DNA of 64,000 nt from positions 2,101,197 to 2,165,196 of the forward strand of contig JAHNZQ020000172.1 in the NCBI GenBank assembly GCA_019155205.2. Reading direction: 5' to 3'. Both the position numbers and the translations under genes were made by a program. This DNA is from Gracilaria vermiculophylla (lineage: Eukaryota; Rhodophyta; Florideophyceae; Gracilariales; Gracilariaceae). Positions 34,709 to 45,180 of the stretch are shown piece by piece (position 1 is the first letter of the stretch; each line of letters opens with the position of its first letter). Below the pieces are notes generated by a model. It saw nothing but the letters and a program-made list of their open reading frames with translations. It did no database searches and had not been told where the DNA came from.

Positions 34709-35683
34709 ATGGACGGTGCCAAAGTGATGGGCGTGCTGCTGCGCGCGACGCTGGTGGCGCAGCTGCTGCGCGCGGCGGGCGCGGAGGCGAGCGCCCCCCG
34801 CGGCGCCAACTTCTCGCCGTGCCGGCGGCAGGCGCAGTGCGCCGGCAACCGGCAGTGTCTGGCGTTGGTGGCGCTGACGGCGCCGCCGCGCTGCACGCCC
34901 GGCGCGTACTGCGCGTGCGTGCCGCAGGGCGAGGGGGCGTGGCGCTGCACCGACGACGGCGGCTGCGCCCCGTTCGAGAGCTGCGAGCAAATGCCGCGCT
35001 CGTTCATGCGCGCGCGCGTGTGCGTCGACCGCTCGCAGATGCTCACCGTGCGCAGCCCGCGCTTTTGCGCCGTGGACGCGCAGTGCGCCGCCGACGGCCG
35101 CGTGTGCGTCGTGCTCGACGACGGGCTGGGCTTTTGCGCCGTGCCGCAGCCGGCCGCCGACGTCGTCACCGTGCCCGCCACCGGCGCCGCCCCCGTCGAC
35201 GCCGCGGCCGCCGCGGCCGACGCGGCCGACGACGGCGACGCGTTTGAGGACAGCGACGCGTTGCAAGAAAGCGACGCGTTGCAAGGCAGCGGCGCGTCGG
35301 AAGCAAGCGACGCGTTGGAGGGCGCGGGCGGCGGCAGGTGCATCGCGGCGCACCATCTGGAGGCGCAGCGCGCGCGCGGCGAGCTGCTGTACGGCGGCGA
35401 CGCGGCGGCGTGGGTGCTGTGCGACGCGCACGGCAGCTGCGCCACGCGCGGCCACATGGTGCTGTTCCGCGGGCGCGCCATGATGATGCGCACGTACTGC
35501 GCGACGGCGGCGGCGGCGGCGCGCTGCCGCCGCCGCCGCATGGCCGTCAACAGCGTGCGCTGGCGGCGCGGCGCGAGCGTACCGTCGCGCACGCCGCAGC
35601 TGCGCTTCAGCGCGCTGGCTGCGCGCTTCGCCTCGCGCGCCGAGGAGCGCGTGCTGGCCGCCGCCATCGCGCTGGGCCTGTGA
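34709..35683 (+). CDS. Secreted cysteine-rich protein
   Basis: The ATG at 34709 gives 324 residues beginning with a signal-peptide-like segment (hydrophobic at about 6-24, Ala-rich end). The mature part holds Cys modules spaced C-x5-C-x5/6-C at residues 38/44/50, 80/86/92 and 120/126/133, probably disulfide-bonded repeats. An acidic, low-complexity linker (about 150-205) includes three near-repeats of SDALQ/SDALE. A second Cys-bearing part follows, with a basic C-terminus. No known domain was recognised. The frame is open 41 codons upstream, but the ATG at 34709 directly precedes the signal peptide. It sits between the two paralogous membrane-protein genes, so a joint surface role is possible but only inferred. 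Confidence 0.7.
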   Translation: MDGAKVMGVLLRATLVAQLLRAAGAEASAPRGANFSPCRRQAQCAGNRQCLALVALTAPPRCTPGAYCACVPQGEGAWRCTDDGGCAPFESCEQMPRSFMRARVCVDRSQMLTVRSPRFCAVDAQCAADGRVCVVLDDGLGFCAVPQPAADVVTVPATGAAPVDAAAAAADAADDGDAFEDSDALQESDALQGSGASEASDALEGAGGGRCIAAHHLEAQRARGELLYGGDAAAWVLCDAHGSCATRGHMVLFRGRAMMMRTYCATAAAAARCRRRRMAVNSVRWRRGASVPSRTPQLRFSALAARFASRAEERVLAAAIALGL

Positions 35684-36006
35684 CGCGCCCGTCGCGCCAC
35701 GCGCGCCGCTTGTTTTTTTTTTTTGTAAAGTGCGCCGGCAGCGGCGAGGGAGAGAGAGGCGCCGCGCCCAACTCGGCGCGCGACGGCGACCAAGCGCTGC
35801 GCCTTCGGCGCCGCACCTTCGGCGCCGCGGCGTTGCGCGTTCGGTGCCGTTTTTGCCACCATTCGGCGTCAGAACGCCGCCCGTGCGCGAGCACGCGCAC
35901 AGCGACGCATTGCGCCCTGCATGCGCCTCGGCCGCCCAGTGACTTTTGACCGCGCCTCCGACCCGCCGCCGCCCCGCCCCCCCCCCCCCCCCCCCGCACT
36001 GCCGCC
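35684..36006 (+). promoter_or_regulatory. Intergenic region with homopolymer tracts
   Basis: A run of about 11 T lies shortly after the stop of the upstream gene, and a run of about 19 C ends about 10 bases before the ATG at 36007. The region should contain the terminator of one gene and the promoter/5' UTR of the next. No TATA box was found. Confidence 0.45.
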
Positions 36007-37395
36007 ATGTCCAGCGTCATCACCATCCCCATCCCCTCCGGCGTCGTCAACGCCTTGGTGTTCTTCTTCTTCGACTTTTTGCTGCTCTCGCTGTTCGCCT
36101 CCGTCCTGCAGGCGCTGCAGTGGCGCTCCGTGCGCCGCCGCTTGCTCGCGTCGCGCACCGTCACCGTGTCGCCGTCGTGCTGCGGCGCTATGGCCGCCGG
36201 CGTCCGCAACGACCACAGCGTGCGCCACCACGTGCTCGTGCTCGCGCACGTGATGTTTCTGCTGCTGCTCTTCCTGCTAACGCTCACCATCAACGGCCGC
36301 ACCGCCTTGGCCACGCGCCCCATCGCCCGCCGCTTCGTCACTGCGCTCGCCGTCAACGCCTCCGACTTTGGCGTCGACCGCATCTCGGCTCGCCACTTCT
36401 CCTCGTGCGTCCGCCCGTCGCCGCCGTCCGCGCTTGCCTACTACCCGCTGGCCTTCGACACCGACCCGCCCGACTCCGTCGTCGACTCCGTCGGGCTGCG
36501 CGACCGCCACGGCCTCCTCGTGTCCTTCAACCACTCGTCGTTTGTGTGCCAGACGCACCTGGCGCCACTGCTCGTCGTCCCCGAGTGCGGCGCGTCGCCC
36601 GCCGCCTGCAACAACCTGCAAATATCGCCCACGATCGACCTCATTGCCACCACGTGCCGTAGCGCGCCTCACCCCGATGTGGCCCAGCTGGCGGGCAACG
36701 CGCCCGGCTTGCTCATCTTCCGCGCCGCCGCGCGCGCGCCGCGCGCCAATGCGCACGCCTTTGACCGCCTGCTGTGCCGCCAGCTGCCCGCGCGCGAGGC
36801 CGGCAACGCCGCCGCCTTCAACTGCATCCTGGGCCGCTGGACGCGCAACGGCACGCTCTTCTCCTTCCGCTTGGGCTCCGCCACGGCGGCGGCCGCCGCC
36901 GCGCCGCCGCGCGCCTCCAACCGCGCGTGGCGCGCGCGCCTGTGCGCCGGGCTGCGGCTGCGCTTCACGCCCGAGGCGGCGCGCGCGGCCGTGCGCTGGC
37001 GCGCGGCGGCGGCCGGCGAGCGCGCGCTCATGGACGCGCTGTTCGCGCGCACGCGCGACCGCCTGACGGCGCGCTCGTTCCTCGACCGGCTGGTGGCGCG
37101 CGCCGCCGTGGCGCGCTTCGCGGCCGGCGGCGCCGACCTGCGCGCCGGCGCGCCCTTCGCGGCCACCGACGTGTACGCGGCGGCGGTGGGCGGCTACGCG
37201 GCGCTGGCGGCGCTGGTGGCGGCGCTGGCGGCGGCGCTGGCGCGCGGGCGCGGCGCGCGGCGGCGCGGCGGCGTGCTGTCGTGGGGCGGGCTGGCGCGCG
37301 TGCTGCGGGGGCGCGGCGACGGGGGCGCGGGCGCGGGGCGGCGCCACGCGCTGGAGGTGTCGGCGCAGTCGCTCGGCAGGATGCTGTTTCCTTGA
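36007..37395 (+). CDS. Three-pass membrane protein, paralogue of the gene at 32697
   Basis: The ATG at 36007 lies in a strong context (GCCGCCATGT) and gives 462 residues. Hydrophobic segments are at about 14-36, 76-95 and 390-412. The region between the second and third holds eight or more Cys and NGT/NHS/NAS glycosylation sequons. The shared landmarks with the divergent paralogue are IPIPSGVVNALVF, the TLTINGRT end of the second segment, AYYPLAFDT, and CILGRWTRNGTLFSFRLG at 273-290. The C-terminus is Gly/Arg-rich. Composition is extremely GC-rich and the two other frames also stay open, so frame choice rests on paralogy. I do not recognise a named family. Confidence 0.78.
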   Translation: MSSVITIPIPSGVVNALVFFFFDFLLLSLFASVLQALQWRSVRRRLLASRTVTVSPSCCGAMAAGVRNDHSVRHHVLVLAHVMFLLLLFLLTLTINGRTALATRPIARRFVTALAVNASDFGVDRISARHFSSCVRPSPPSALAYYPLAFDTDPPDSVVDSVGLRDRHGLLVSFNHSSFVCQTHLAPLLVVPECGASPAACNNLQISPTIDLIATTCRSAPHPDVAQLAGNAPGLLIFRAAARAPRANAHAFDRLLCRQLPAREAGNAAAFNCILGRWTRNGTLFSFRLGSATAAAAAAPPRASNRAWRARLCAGLRLRFTPEAARAAVRWRAAAAGERALMDALFARTRDRLTARSFLDRLVARAAVARFAAGGADLRAGAPFAATDVYAAAVGGYAALAALVAALAAALARGRGARRRGGVLSWGGLARVLRGRGDGGAGAGRRHALEVSAQSLGRMLFP

Positions 37396-39416
37396 GCGCG
37401 CGCGCTGGCGGCGCGGGGCGGCACACTGAGGGTGTTGACAAGAGCGCGGAGGGACGGTTGACGGCGTTGGGCGTGTGATAGACTGTGATACGTGGGTGAT
37501 TGTGGTGGGAGAAGAGGCGACTGTACATGTTTAGTAGTAGATAATGTGCTGCGATGAGAAATGTAGCCTAACGTAAAGTGAGTGTAGATTAATGGATTGA
37601 GTAGTGGAAGACAGTGTAGGTTGAAGGGTGTGTTGGAGACAGTGGTTGACGACGGTGTGGGTTGTAGAGTGTGGATGTGGTTGTGGTTGTGTGTGTGAGG
37701 GGGCGCGTGCGGGCGCAGAAAGGGCGGCGGGTTTGGGTCAAGCGGCGGCGGCGGCGGTGCACACGGTGGACGGCGCCGCACACGGTGGACGGCGCCGCAC
37801 ACGGTGGACGGGGATGCAGGCGATGGACGGCGATGCGGTGCGTGCTGGGGTGCGGCAGCAGCGGCGGTGGCACGCGGCATGGGCGGCACGACAGGCGCAC
37901 AGCTGCGCATTGCGTCATCGAAATGACACTCTGCCATTGCGCCCTTCTTCGCTGGTGCAACGCAAAAGTGACGTGGTTGTGATGCAAGGTGGTGACACGT
38001 GTGAATATTCTGATGCGCTCGTTTTTGCTCGCGTTCAAGCACACAAAGCGCGCGCGTAAAGCATGTGAATCCGTGTGCACCAATGCTCACGTCTCGCCCT
38101 TCATGTGCTCTGGCTGTCACAAAGCCAACGTTTGCAACAAACAAAACACAACTAGCGCCGCCGCACAAAGTACGTTGCCACGCCCAATGCGCTGCTCCAT
38201 CCGTACCTTTCAAAAAGTACACTAAAGTACGCCCGATCATGGCCACGTGTTCGTTGTCATGCAACATGAATGTATGTACGCAAGCGTCACATTTGCTTTC
38301 AATTGCTCATTGATTGTTCACATGCAACATACCGTTTTTGATTATTGCAACACGTCAAAACACATACACTGTTTTATTCAAACCGCATCCTTTTTTTTGC
38401 CAACTTTCAGCGCAAACTTGCCATCAAAGCTGCTACTCCGCTCAGTGTGCCAATCATGTGTTCAACACCAGCCTCAGCACTAGAGTGCTTTTCTTTTTTG
38501 CATTAAAGGTTGTATTCAAATAAAACAAACGTTGTTGTCACCAGCAAAGGCGCTCCGGTCGCTTCATCTAATTGCGCTTTCTGTTTATTGTTTTGCAAAC
38601 AGCAACAATTACACCTCATTTCTCCACGCATACTTTATTTGTTTTGAACATGGCAACTATCATTATATCACTGCTGTCGTGATCAACGTCTCGAGAAACA
38701 ACCAAACAAAACGTGCCCTTGTTTTTCACGCTTCACAATAATTGCACAGCTTTTAATTCATCTTCACCACCCAAAATTTTAATAATTACTCGTCTGCTTC
38801 ATTGCTACTCACCACTCGGAGGCGCATCATTCGCCATCAAACCGCTCCCGTGCATCACTGTCAAACTGACTCTACACTCAAATACGCGTTGCAATAAAGT
38901 TCACACGAGCCGCACACTTTCGGTACTTTTAACATTTTGGCATCATCAGCCTTCGCTTCTGCTATCACTTGCTCCCATGCAACTTTGCACACCTAATGAG
39001 ACACATATTGACCCAAGTGCTTCATGATGGAGTACGAGCCAATGTTGACGCCAACACAAGCTCCGTCCCGCACAGTTCGGGTGCCGAAACGAACCAAAAC
39101 TGCATGTCGCAAAACAGCTGCATCACACTGTGCCACTACTTTAACCACCCATGAGCATTCGCAAAGCTGTCCCACCAATCGCGCACAAAACACGCCATGT
39201 GAGCAAGCCAAACGGGGATGGGCAGCGAAAGGAGGGAGCGCAGTGTACATCACTATTTCATCGCCAGGCGCTGCGCCTTCCAGCCACCATTACGTTGCTG
39301 TTCAAATCAGCAGCTCCCGCACATCCCATTGTTCCACCATGTCAGCACTCACTAATGTGTGTGTTCCTCCCAAATTGCACTCAAGCATGGTGAACATCAC
39401 ACGCTTGCAATGCCCG
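37396..39416. other. Noncoding flank of the GC island
   Basis: GC content falls gradually to the right. Only short frames without recognisable domains are present. At 37534-37675 a stretch is homologous to 55465-55600 (about 79% over 65 bp at 37608-37672). The rest has no feature that I can support. Confidence 0.45.
37759..37813. repeat. Minisatellite, about three 19-bp units
   Basis: The unit GCACACGGTGGACGGCGCC is repeated twice perfectly and once partially. It lies in the 3' flank of the gene ending at 37395. Confidence 0.8.
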
Positions 39417-39721
39417 TATTGAAAACAGGTTGAGCAACTCGCGCGCTACTGCGCTGCTTCGCTGTACGCGTGTCCTATCACTTTTCATACTCCTCCTCTT
39501 TTTCTGAGCACGTGCGCCCATCTCGAGCTGTGCCATCAGCCGCGCAGAGAGTATCTTACAGTGCATCGCGCTTTCAGTGGCAGCGTACAAAAATCTTATT
39601 TGAACCACGGCGGGGCTTGAACCCGCGACCCCTGTATCTAGGCCCATAACTATTGAAAAACAATTGAGCAACTCCGCCGCTCCTGTGATGGTCCGCTGTT
39701 CGTGTCTCATGAGTTTTCATA
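39417..39721 (-). mobile_element. TRIM: 305-bp miniature LTR retrotransposon
   Basis: Two direct terminal repeats (39417-39489, 73 bp; 39651-39721, 71 bp) are flanked by a perfect 5-bp duplication GCCCG (39412-39416 and 39722-39726). On the minus strand the right repeat is followed directly by the primer site GTTATGGGCC (39641-39650). The left repeat is preceded by a polypurine tract AGAAAAAGAGGAGGAG (about 39490-39505). This is the full anatomy of an LTR element with no coding capacity. A tRNA T-arm-like hairpin (GCGGG-TTCAAGC-CCCGC) lies 11 bases inside the primer site. Confidence 0.87.
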
Positions 39722-40312
39722 GCCCGATGCCACTCACGAGACAGTCCTTGTTGGCCTGTCCAAACTGATGGTGCACAGAGCTCAACTTCATTGTCTCATT
39801 GCCACACCCCTTTCATGCACACCAACCACCCGTGGCCTGTGGCCTCTCGTCCTTTCTTCCAAAGTCAACACTTATCTTTTTGAATACGCGCCGGGAGCAG
39901 TACCGTTCCATCCCCCGTTTCACACTCACCAGTTTTCCCTGCCACCCAATCACATGCTCCACTATGCAGCTTGTCAATCATTTTTTTTACGGCAGAGCAA
40001 CTGACGGTACATGCTTATCATATTATCCACATCGAGTAATCCTCGTATCGTAACAGCAATGTGCACACCAATGCGCTATCCACTTATTTTGGGCTCATGT
40101 CAGCGACAAAATGTGCTTTATTAACGAGTGCCTTCCGTACCCACTTTTCACACATTGCTCCAGGACAACCCGCTCCCATTCAGACGGCCAACACATCCGA
40201 GGCGTGCATTCCGATTGCGCACCTGTACATCCGTCCAACAACCTGCAAGATATTCATTTCCAACACGAAGCCCGGGTAGTGCCGAAAGCCGCCGCTCAGC
40301 CAATATTGTCAG

Positions 40313-40802
40313 GAACGTCGCCCCGTTTGTCCTCTTCTGTGTTCTCCTCTCGTGCGCCGTGGCGGCAAAACTTGCCCCATCTCAACTCGCCTTGCCTTCC
40401 ACGGCCAGAGATGGAATCGCGGTTCACGGCAATTGGTGCGGGCCGGGGCACGGAGGGAGCTCCACCTCCTCCCTCCCCTGCGTCGACGATTTGGATTGCG
40501 CCTGCAAGTCCCACGACATTTGCTACGCCAAGTACGGCTATCTCAACTGCAGGTGCGACAATGAGCTCGTTGGCGCGTTGAGGCCGCATTCTTCCCGGAA
40601 AGCCAGGGCGGTCGCGGCCTTTTTCAAAAGCAGCGCGTGTATGGCCCCCAAGCACGTTCCTGTGCCCGGTTTTTGCAAGTCCTGTCGCCGTGTGTTTGGC
40701 CGCAAGATATGCGTGTCAGTCCCTTGCATCAAAAAAAAGTGTTTCATGATCCTGATTCTGGTCGATAAGAAACGCTTTTCGAGCAAAAAATACAAGTGCT
40801 AG
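40313..40802 (+). CDS. Secreted phospholipase A2-like protein (5' end unresolved)
   Basis: The frame encodes a signal-peptide-like segment (VAPFVLFCVLLSCAVAA), then a PLA2-type core. GNWCGPGHGG fits the calcium-binding loop. CACKSHDICY carries the catalytic His-Asp pair and RCDNELV the second Asp. At least ten Cys suggest disulfides, and the C-terminus is basic and Cys-rich. Such enzymes hydrolyse the sn-2 ester of phospholipids outside the cell. The frame is open upstream to a GTG at 40128 but contains no ATG before the core. An intron with acceptor TTGTCAG near 40312 and an exon starting ATG at 40111 would solve this. A lost start codon is the alternative. AATAAA-like words at 40876 and 40934 may be poly(A) signals. 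Confidence 0.7.
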
Positions 40803-43800
40803 AGGAACTTTTCTCGTGTCTTCTACAACGTTTTGATACGAGAAGCATGCGAACAAGCACCTGGATGCAACGTGAAATAAATGAAACATATGATCTGTAT
40901 GCACATGAATGTGGGCCATTGTAATTAAAACATGAAATAAAGAGCGTTCGTGCTTTGTGTTTATGTGTTTTACGAATGCATCCAATGAGGTAACTATCCA
41001 TCGGAAAATTGATGACCTAGTTTCAAGTGACCATTCGGTTAAGGGTGGGGCGCGGGGGGCGGACGAGTGCTTTCAATGCTGTTGAAAAAAGAAAACAGTT
41101 TCGGTCTGGTTCGGAAAAGCAAATGTTATATTTCAGGTTCAGACGAAGACAACTTTTGCAACCAGTGTGACGCAGGAAATGATAGCATCGGCCGAATAGT
41201 TTTATTCTGTCTAAACCTCATCAATCAACATTCTATATTGTTTGGCTGTATTCAAGTACGCTTTGCGTTTGATGCAACTGTTGAGAACAAAGCTGTGGCT
41301 ATCGAAATGTGGAGCACGACGGAGTTTTTCTTGTCACAATTCCAGCCTCTAAAGCCAATCATTGCAGTCTTTTTCCTTGGATACGCCTATAGCTTCCGAT
41401 TGTGAATGCTATTCGTTTTTCGAATTGAAAAATTAAATAAGCACAAGGAATCCAAACCATGGATCAAAAGCTTCGGGGTCCCCATGCTCTAGTTTGAGTT
41501 TAATCGGATGCTCGGGGGTTTTGAGAGATATTGTGGCTCTGCGTGGACAAATTTTGTGCCATTTTATTATAAAGACTCCGAGCACTCAGACCGGTATGCT
41601 AACGGGGTATGACCTCGCAAGATCTGTCAATAAATTATTAAGTTACCACAAAGGTTATGCTCTTTGTGTTTCAGCCCACTGTTCAATATCGAATCTCAAA
41701 CTCAAGTGTACAAAACATGCGTAAACCATTCCAGTAGTCTCAAGGAGCTCTCTTATATCTGCAATCCGAATTATATGATGAGCGGTTTGGTTTTAACTGC
41801 GAGAGATGTAAAAAAAAAGATTTTACTCCGGGTTATATGTCGAAGTTTGAAGAAATAAAGCACTTTCGTTTCAGTCTTTCTACACGTATCATTTTTCGTG
41901 TTTGATCCGAGGTGTGACGCCAAGAAGAGTAAAAAAGCTTTGAACGACAGGAGATGCACATTTAATATCACATCGTTGCAAAAGACAACGCTCTTTGACA
42001 TCAGTTTCAAAATTGAGACGTATACATTGCGACATTCATTTCAGAAATACGTGAACAAAGAATGGCTTTCAAAGTTCATAATGGGTGCCCCTCGTACCGA
42101 ACCAACCAAGCTAGAATGCAAAGAGATCTCCAAGAACCAATGGTCAAATTCAGTGTGTTATTTCCAATCAACTTTTAGCCATACTTTACGGTATGTAACG
42201 GCAAAGAATACTTTCGCGATTTCTGAGCATATTGATCAGTAGCATAGGTTCCAAAATTAACCAATATTCCTCTTTTAGGCTTTTGGCATATACAAAATAA
42301 AAGTATATTTGTTGTTTGTAATCATGCTTTTTCAGGTTGCATCCAGTGTCCGTCGATTTTACAGAAATCCAAGGCTCGTTCCACACATGGACATGAACAA
42401 ACGCTTTTGACAGTGAACTGGGAAAAGAAATAAAAACACTACATATATTCCTAGCAAATCAATAACATTATATACTATAAAACGATTTCGAAGTGTCTCT
42501 TCCGTGGGGTCACTCAAAAGCGACCCAAAAATCTTGGACAGTTAACAAGTTGAATTTTTGTCCACGACGAGATGAAGAAAGGGCTTTAGAGCCCCATCGC
42601 TCACCAGTGCCGATGTGATGATAGCGTTATTAAAAGTTCGAAAAAGGGCTTTGGATAGTTGCAGCGTAGAGCCCCGAGATGCACGATCGGCGGTTTATTC
42701 TGTTTTCTGTTTTTCTCGTCGCTCTTGCACTAGACATGTGCAGCTCTCTAACCCTTTAGTACTCTTATCATAATGTCTAGATACAGTGATCGCTACACTA
42801 TAACAGCCACTAGTTATACTTTAATCGACTGCCTAATTTAGGTTCCAGCACGACTGTAAGCTTCACTTCAAGCTTGAACCCGTCTTACATATATCTTAAC
42901 TTATGTGTCTGTTGACAGACACTGTCTCACTTCAAGCTTGAAACTGTCTTGCATAGTTTTTAAATGTCTGTTAACAGACCCTGTCTTTCATAAACGTGTT
43001 CGCCTTATCGACTGCACAATGATTGATGTCTCTAGTTCATTCTGTGAGGCTGCAGTAAAGTGCACGGTGCAAAACAGATCGGTTGAAAAAAGTCTGACCA
43101 GCTCAGTTCTCTGATGGGATTGGATGTGGCTGTCTATATGTCTATTTAAGTGCATAAATTGCAAAACTGGCTTTGGAATACGGTGATGCGCAAAAAGAAT
43201 GAAAAAAAACCTTGATTGACTCGCATACCATGGTACTGTGTGTGGTACGTACAGCGTAAAATGAGACTCGTGTGGAAGGTATGCAACAGAGACCCCAAGT
43301 TTTCACCAATCTCCAAGCAAAAGTTTTGGAGCAGTCAATGTCCCCTCCACGGGCTGATGCCCATAGTTCTCCGGTCCAAGTTTGGGTACAAACAGCGTCC
43401 ATTTTAAATGCACTTCTTTCTGCAACGAAGCCGTACACGAGATGCACTCAGGTCCTTTGAAGCACAGAGGTTCTAATAACACCAAAGACTGTGAGGATAG
43501 GTGTCTTCTGACAAAAACATATGTTTACGGAAAAATAATTAAACCAAGCAAACATTTTTTTTGTATTGTGCAGCCTACTTCATTTTTAAAAAACAGCCCT
43601 TAACTCTTGTTAAATTTAAATGACATGGCATTGCATGTGACAGAAAGCATGTTGTCAACTTCAAGCTCTTAAAAAGCATAATCAAGTTTTTTTCATTAAC
43701 AAGTAGAGCTTTTTTTGTTCTCAATTGTATGCAATTATGAAATATTTATATGACGCATCAAAGAAGTATTTGCTGTTTCTATAATTTTGAAGTGGATTAT

Positions 43801-45180
43801 TTTCTAAATCAATTACAATCTTTATGTGTTCAATCTTCCACAACTTTTATTGGAAATGAAAAAAAAAAATTGAAAGAAGTAAATAACAAACCACCAAAGA
43901 AGGGCACAGAATTATCAAAATGTACGTTTAGTTTTATAATAAATTTGGCCGTATACTTTGTCACCAGGATCAAAGACAATCTAAAATAGTTTTCATGGAC
44001 CAAACAAAGTTAAAAAACCTAAGCACGAGAAAACTTTATCACAAACACTGCATAAGCGGTACGCTGAAAAATTTTTTTTATGCGTTTTCGGATTATAATG
44101 TTGTAAGTTTTTGTCCAATTACTGGTAATATTTTATCGTCAAACTTCTTGCATGTCTTTTATCATATGTGAAGACATAAATACCAACAGTGTCCCACCTC
44201 AAAGTCGGGGATATGTTTCTATCCGGCGACTCTAATATTTTGCATAATGAACTATTTTCTATGAAAGGTAATAAACATGGTGTTGTGTTCACTTGTTTCT
44301 AAACTGTTTTCTAAACCAAATACTTCTGTGGCATTCCATAAACTTTAAGCACGAATATGTGATAAGAAAAAGAGTACATTCCCAGTACACCATACATGAA
44401 GCTAATTTTTGTGCATTATAGTTTTTCACATCATGAAAAAATGCTTGAGATATATTATTTTTTTAAACTACGAAAATCATGACTTGCATTCGATTCTTGA
44501 TAGGCTCGCAAAGTTTCTTGATACTTATGTTTTGCTGTTTGATTCAAAATGTGAAACATAACGAAATCCTGGGCCAGAAAGTATTTGAAAGCCAACAATT
44601 GCAAATATTAGGTTACATTCAAAGTTGTAAATTCTTTTGGATGGGTTTTAAAAAAGATTAATTAAAATTACTTCTTCGCTTTATCATGAGATAGAGATAG
44701 GTCATAAGAATCTCTGTAGTCGTTTCAATGCATTCATGACTCTGCAAAGACTCACCAATTCGCAGAGCGATAACCGCACTCTAGGTTTTTCATGGCAAAA
44801 CCGAGAGTTCTACGCTGCTGACTATTTGCACTGCATCTATAATCAGAATAAATGACGTAGGTATTCCTCAGAGATTCATAGTTCTACGAATCTATTCTCA
44901 AGAGAAGCTTAACAATGTACTTCATATGTCAACGACATGAAATTGTTCTACTGATCTTTAGCACTACATTCGAAACATCCGCAATTGCTGTAAATACTAT
45001 TGTGCGAGAGAAGGAAATCTTGGTATTGTGAGAGTGTCAATAAAAATTAAATAAGCAAAGGGTTTATTTTCGATGATTCGGCCGGATATTTAAGAGTTTC
45101 CTAGCGTGCCACGGAACGGCTACATATTTTTCTCGTTTTGTTTACTACAACCCTTTTAATCCGAAAAAGAATGTAAAAAA
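40803..45180. other. AT-rich interval without supported genes
   Basis: ORFs at 41067-41405, 41898-42242 and 43272-43460 were examined. They lack recognisable domains and some begin at non-ATG codons. A palindrome-rich tandem duplication lies at 42863-42990. A GC-richer patch around 43230-43480 has a short open frame that could be a gene relic. Confidence 0.45.
42863..42990. repeat. Two tandem ~66-bp units with palindromes
   Basis: Both units contain the palindrome TTCAAGCTTGAA and, about 35 bases later, GTCTGTTRACAGAC. The second unit begins at about 42929. They differ at several positions. Confidence 0.7.

Noticed and set aside
34510..35862. 450-codon minus-strand frame opposite the cysteine-rich gene
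   Set aside because: It is Ser/Ala/Arg-rich without a start context or domain. The plus-strand frame has a signal peptide and regular Cys spacing.
36277..37347. 356-codon minus-strand frame opposite the membrane-protein gene at 36007
   Set aside because: It is a GC3 shadow made of Arg/Gly/Ala runs with no paralogue support.
39607..39650. tRNA gene on the minus strand
   Set aside because: A perfect T-arm-like hairpin is present, but acceptor, D and anticodon stems cannot be formed in register. The TRIM structure explains the sequence better.
40313..40802. Endogenous parvovirus VP1 phospholipase
   Set aside because: The protein has a signal peptide and many Cys, a secreted-enzyme layout. No parvoviral replication or capsid sequence is nearby.
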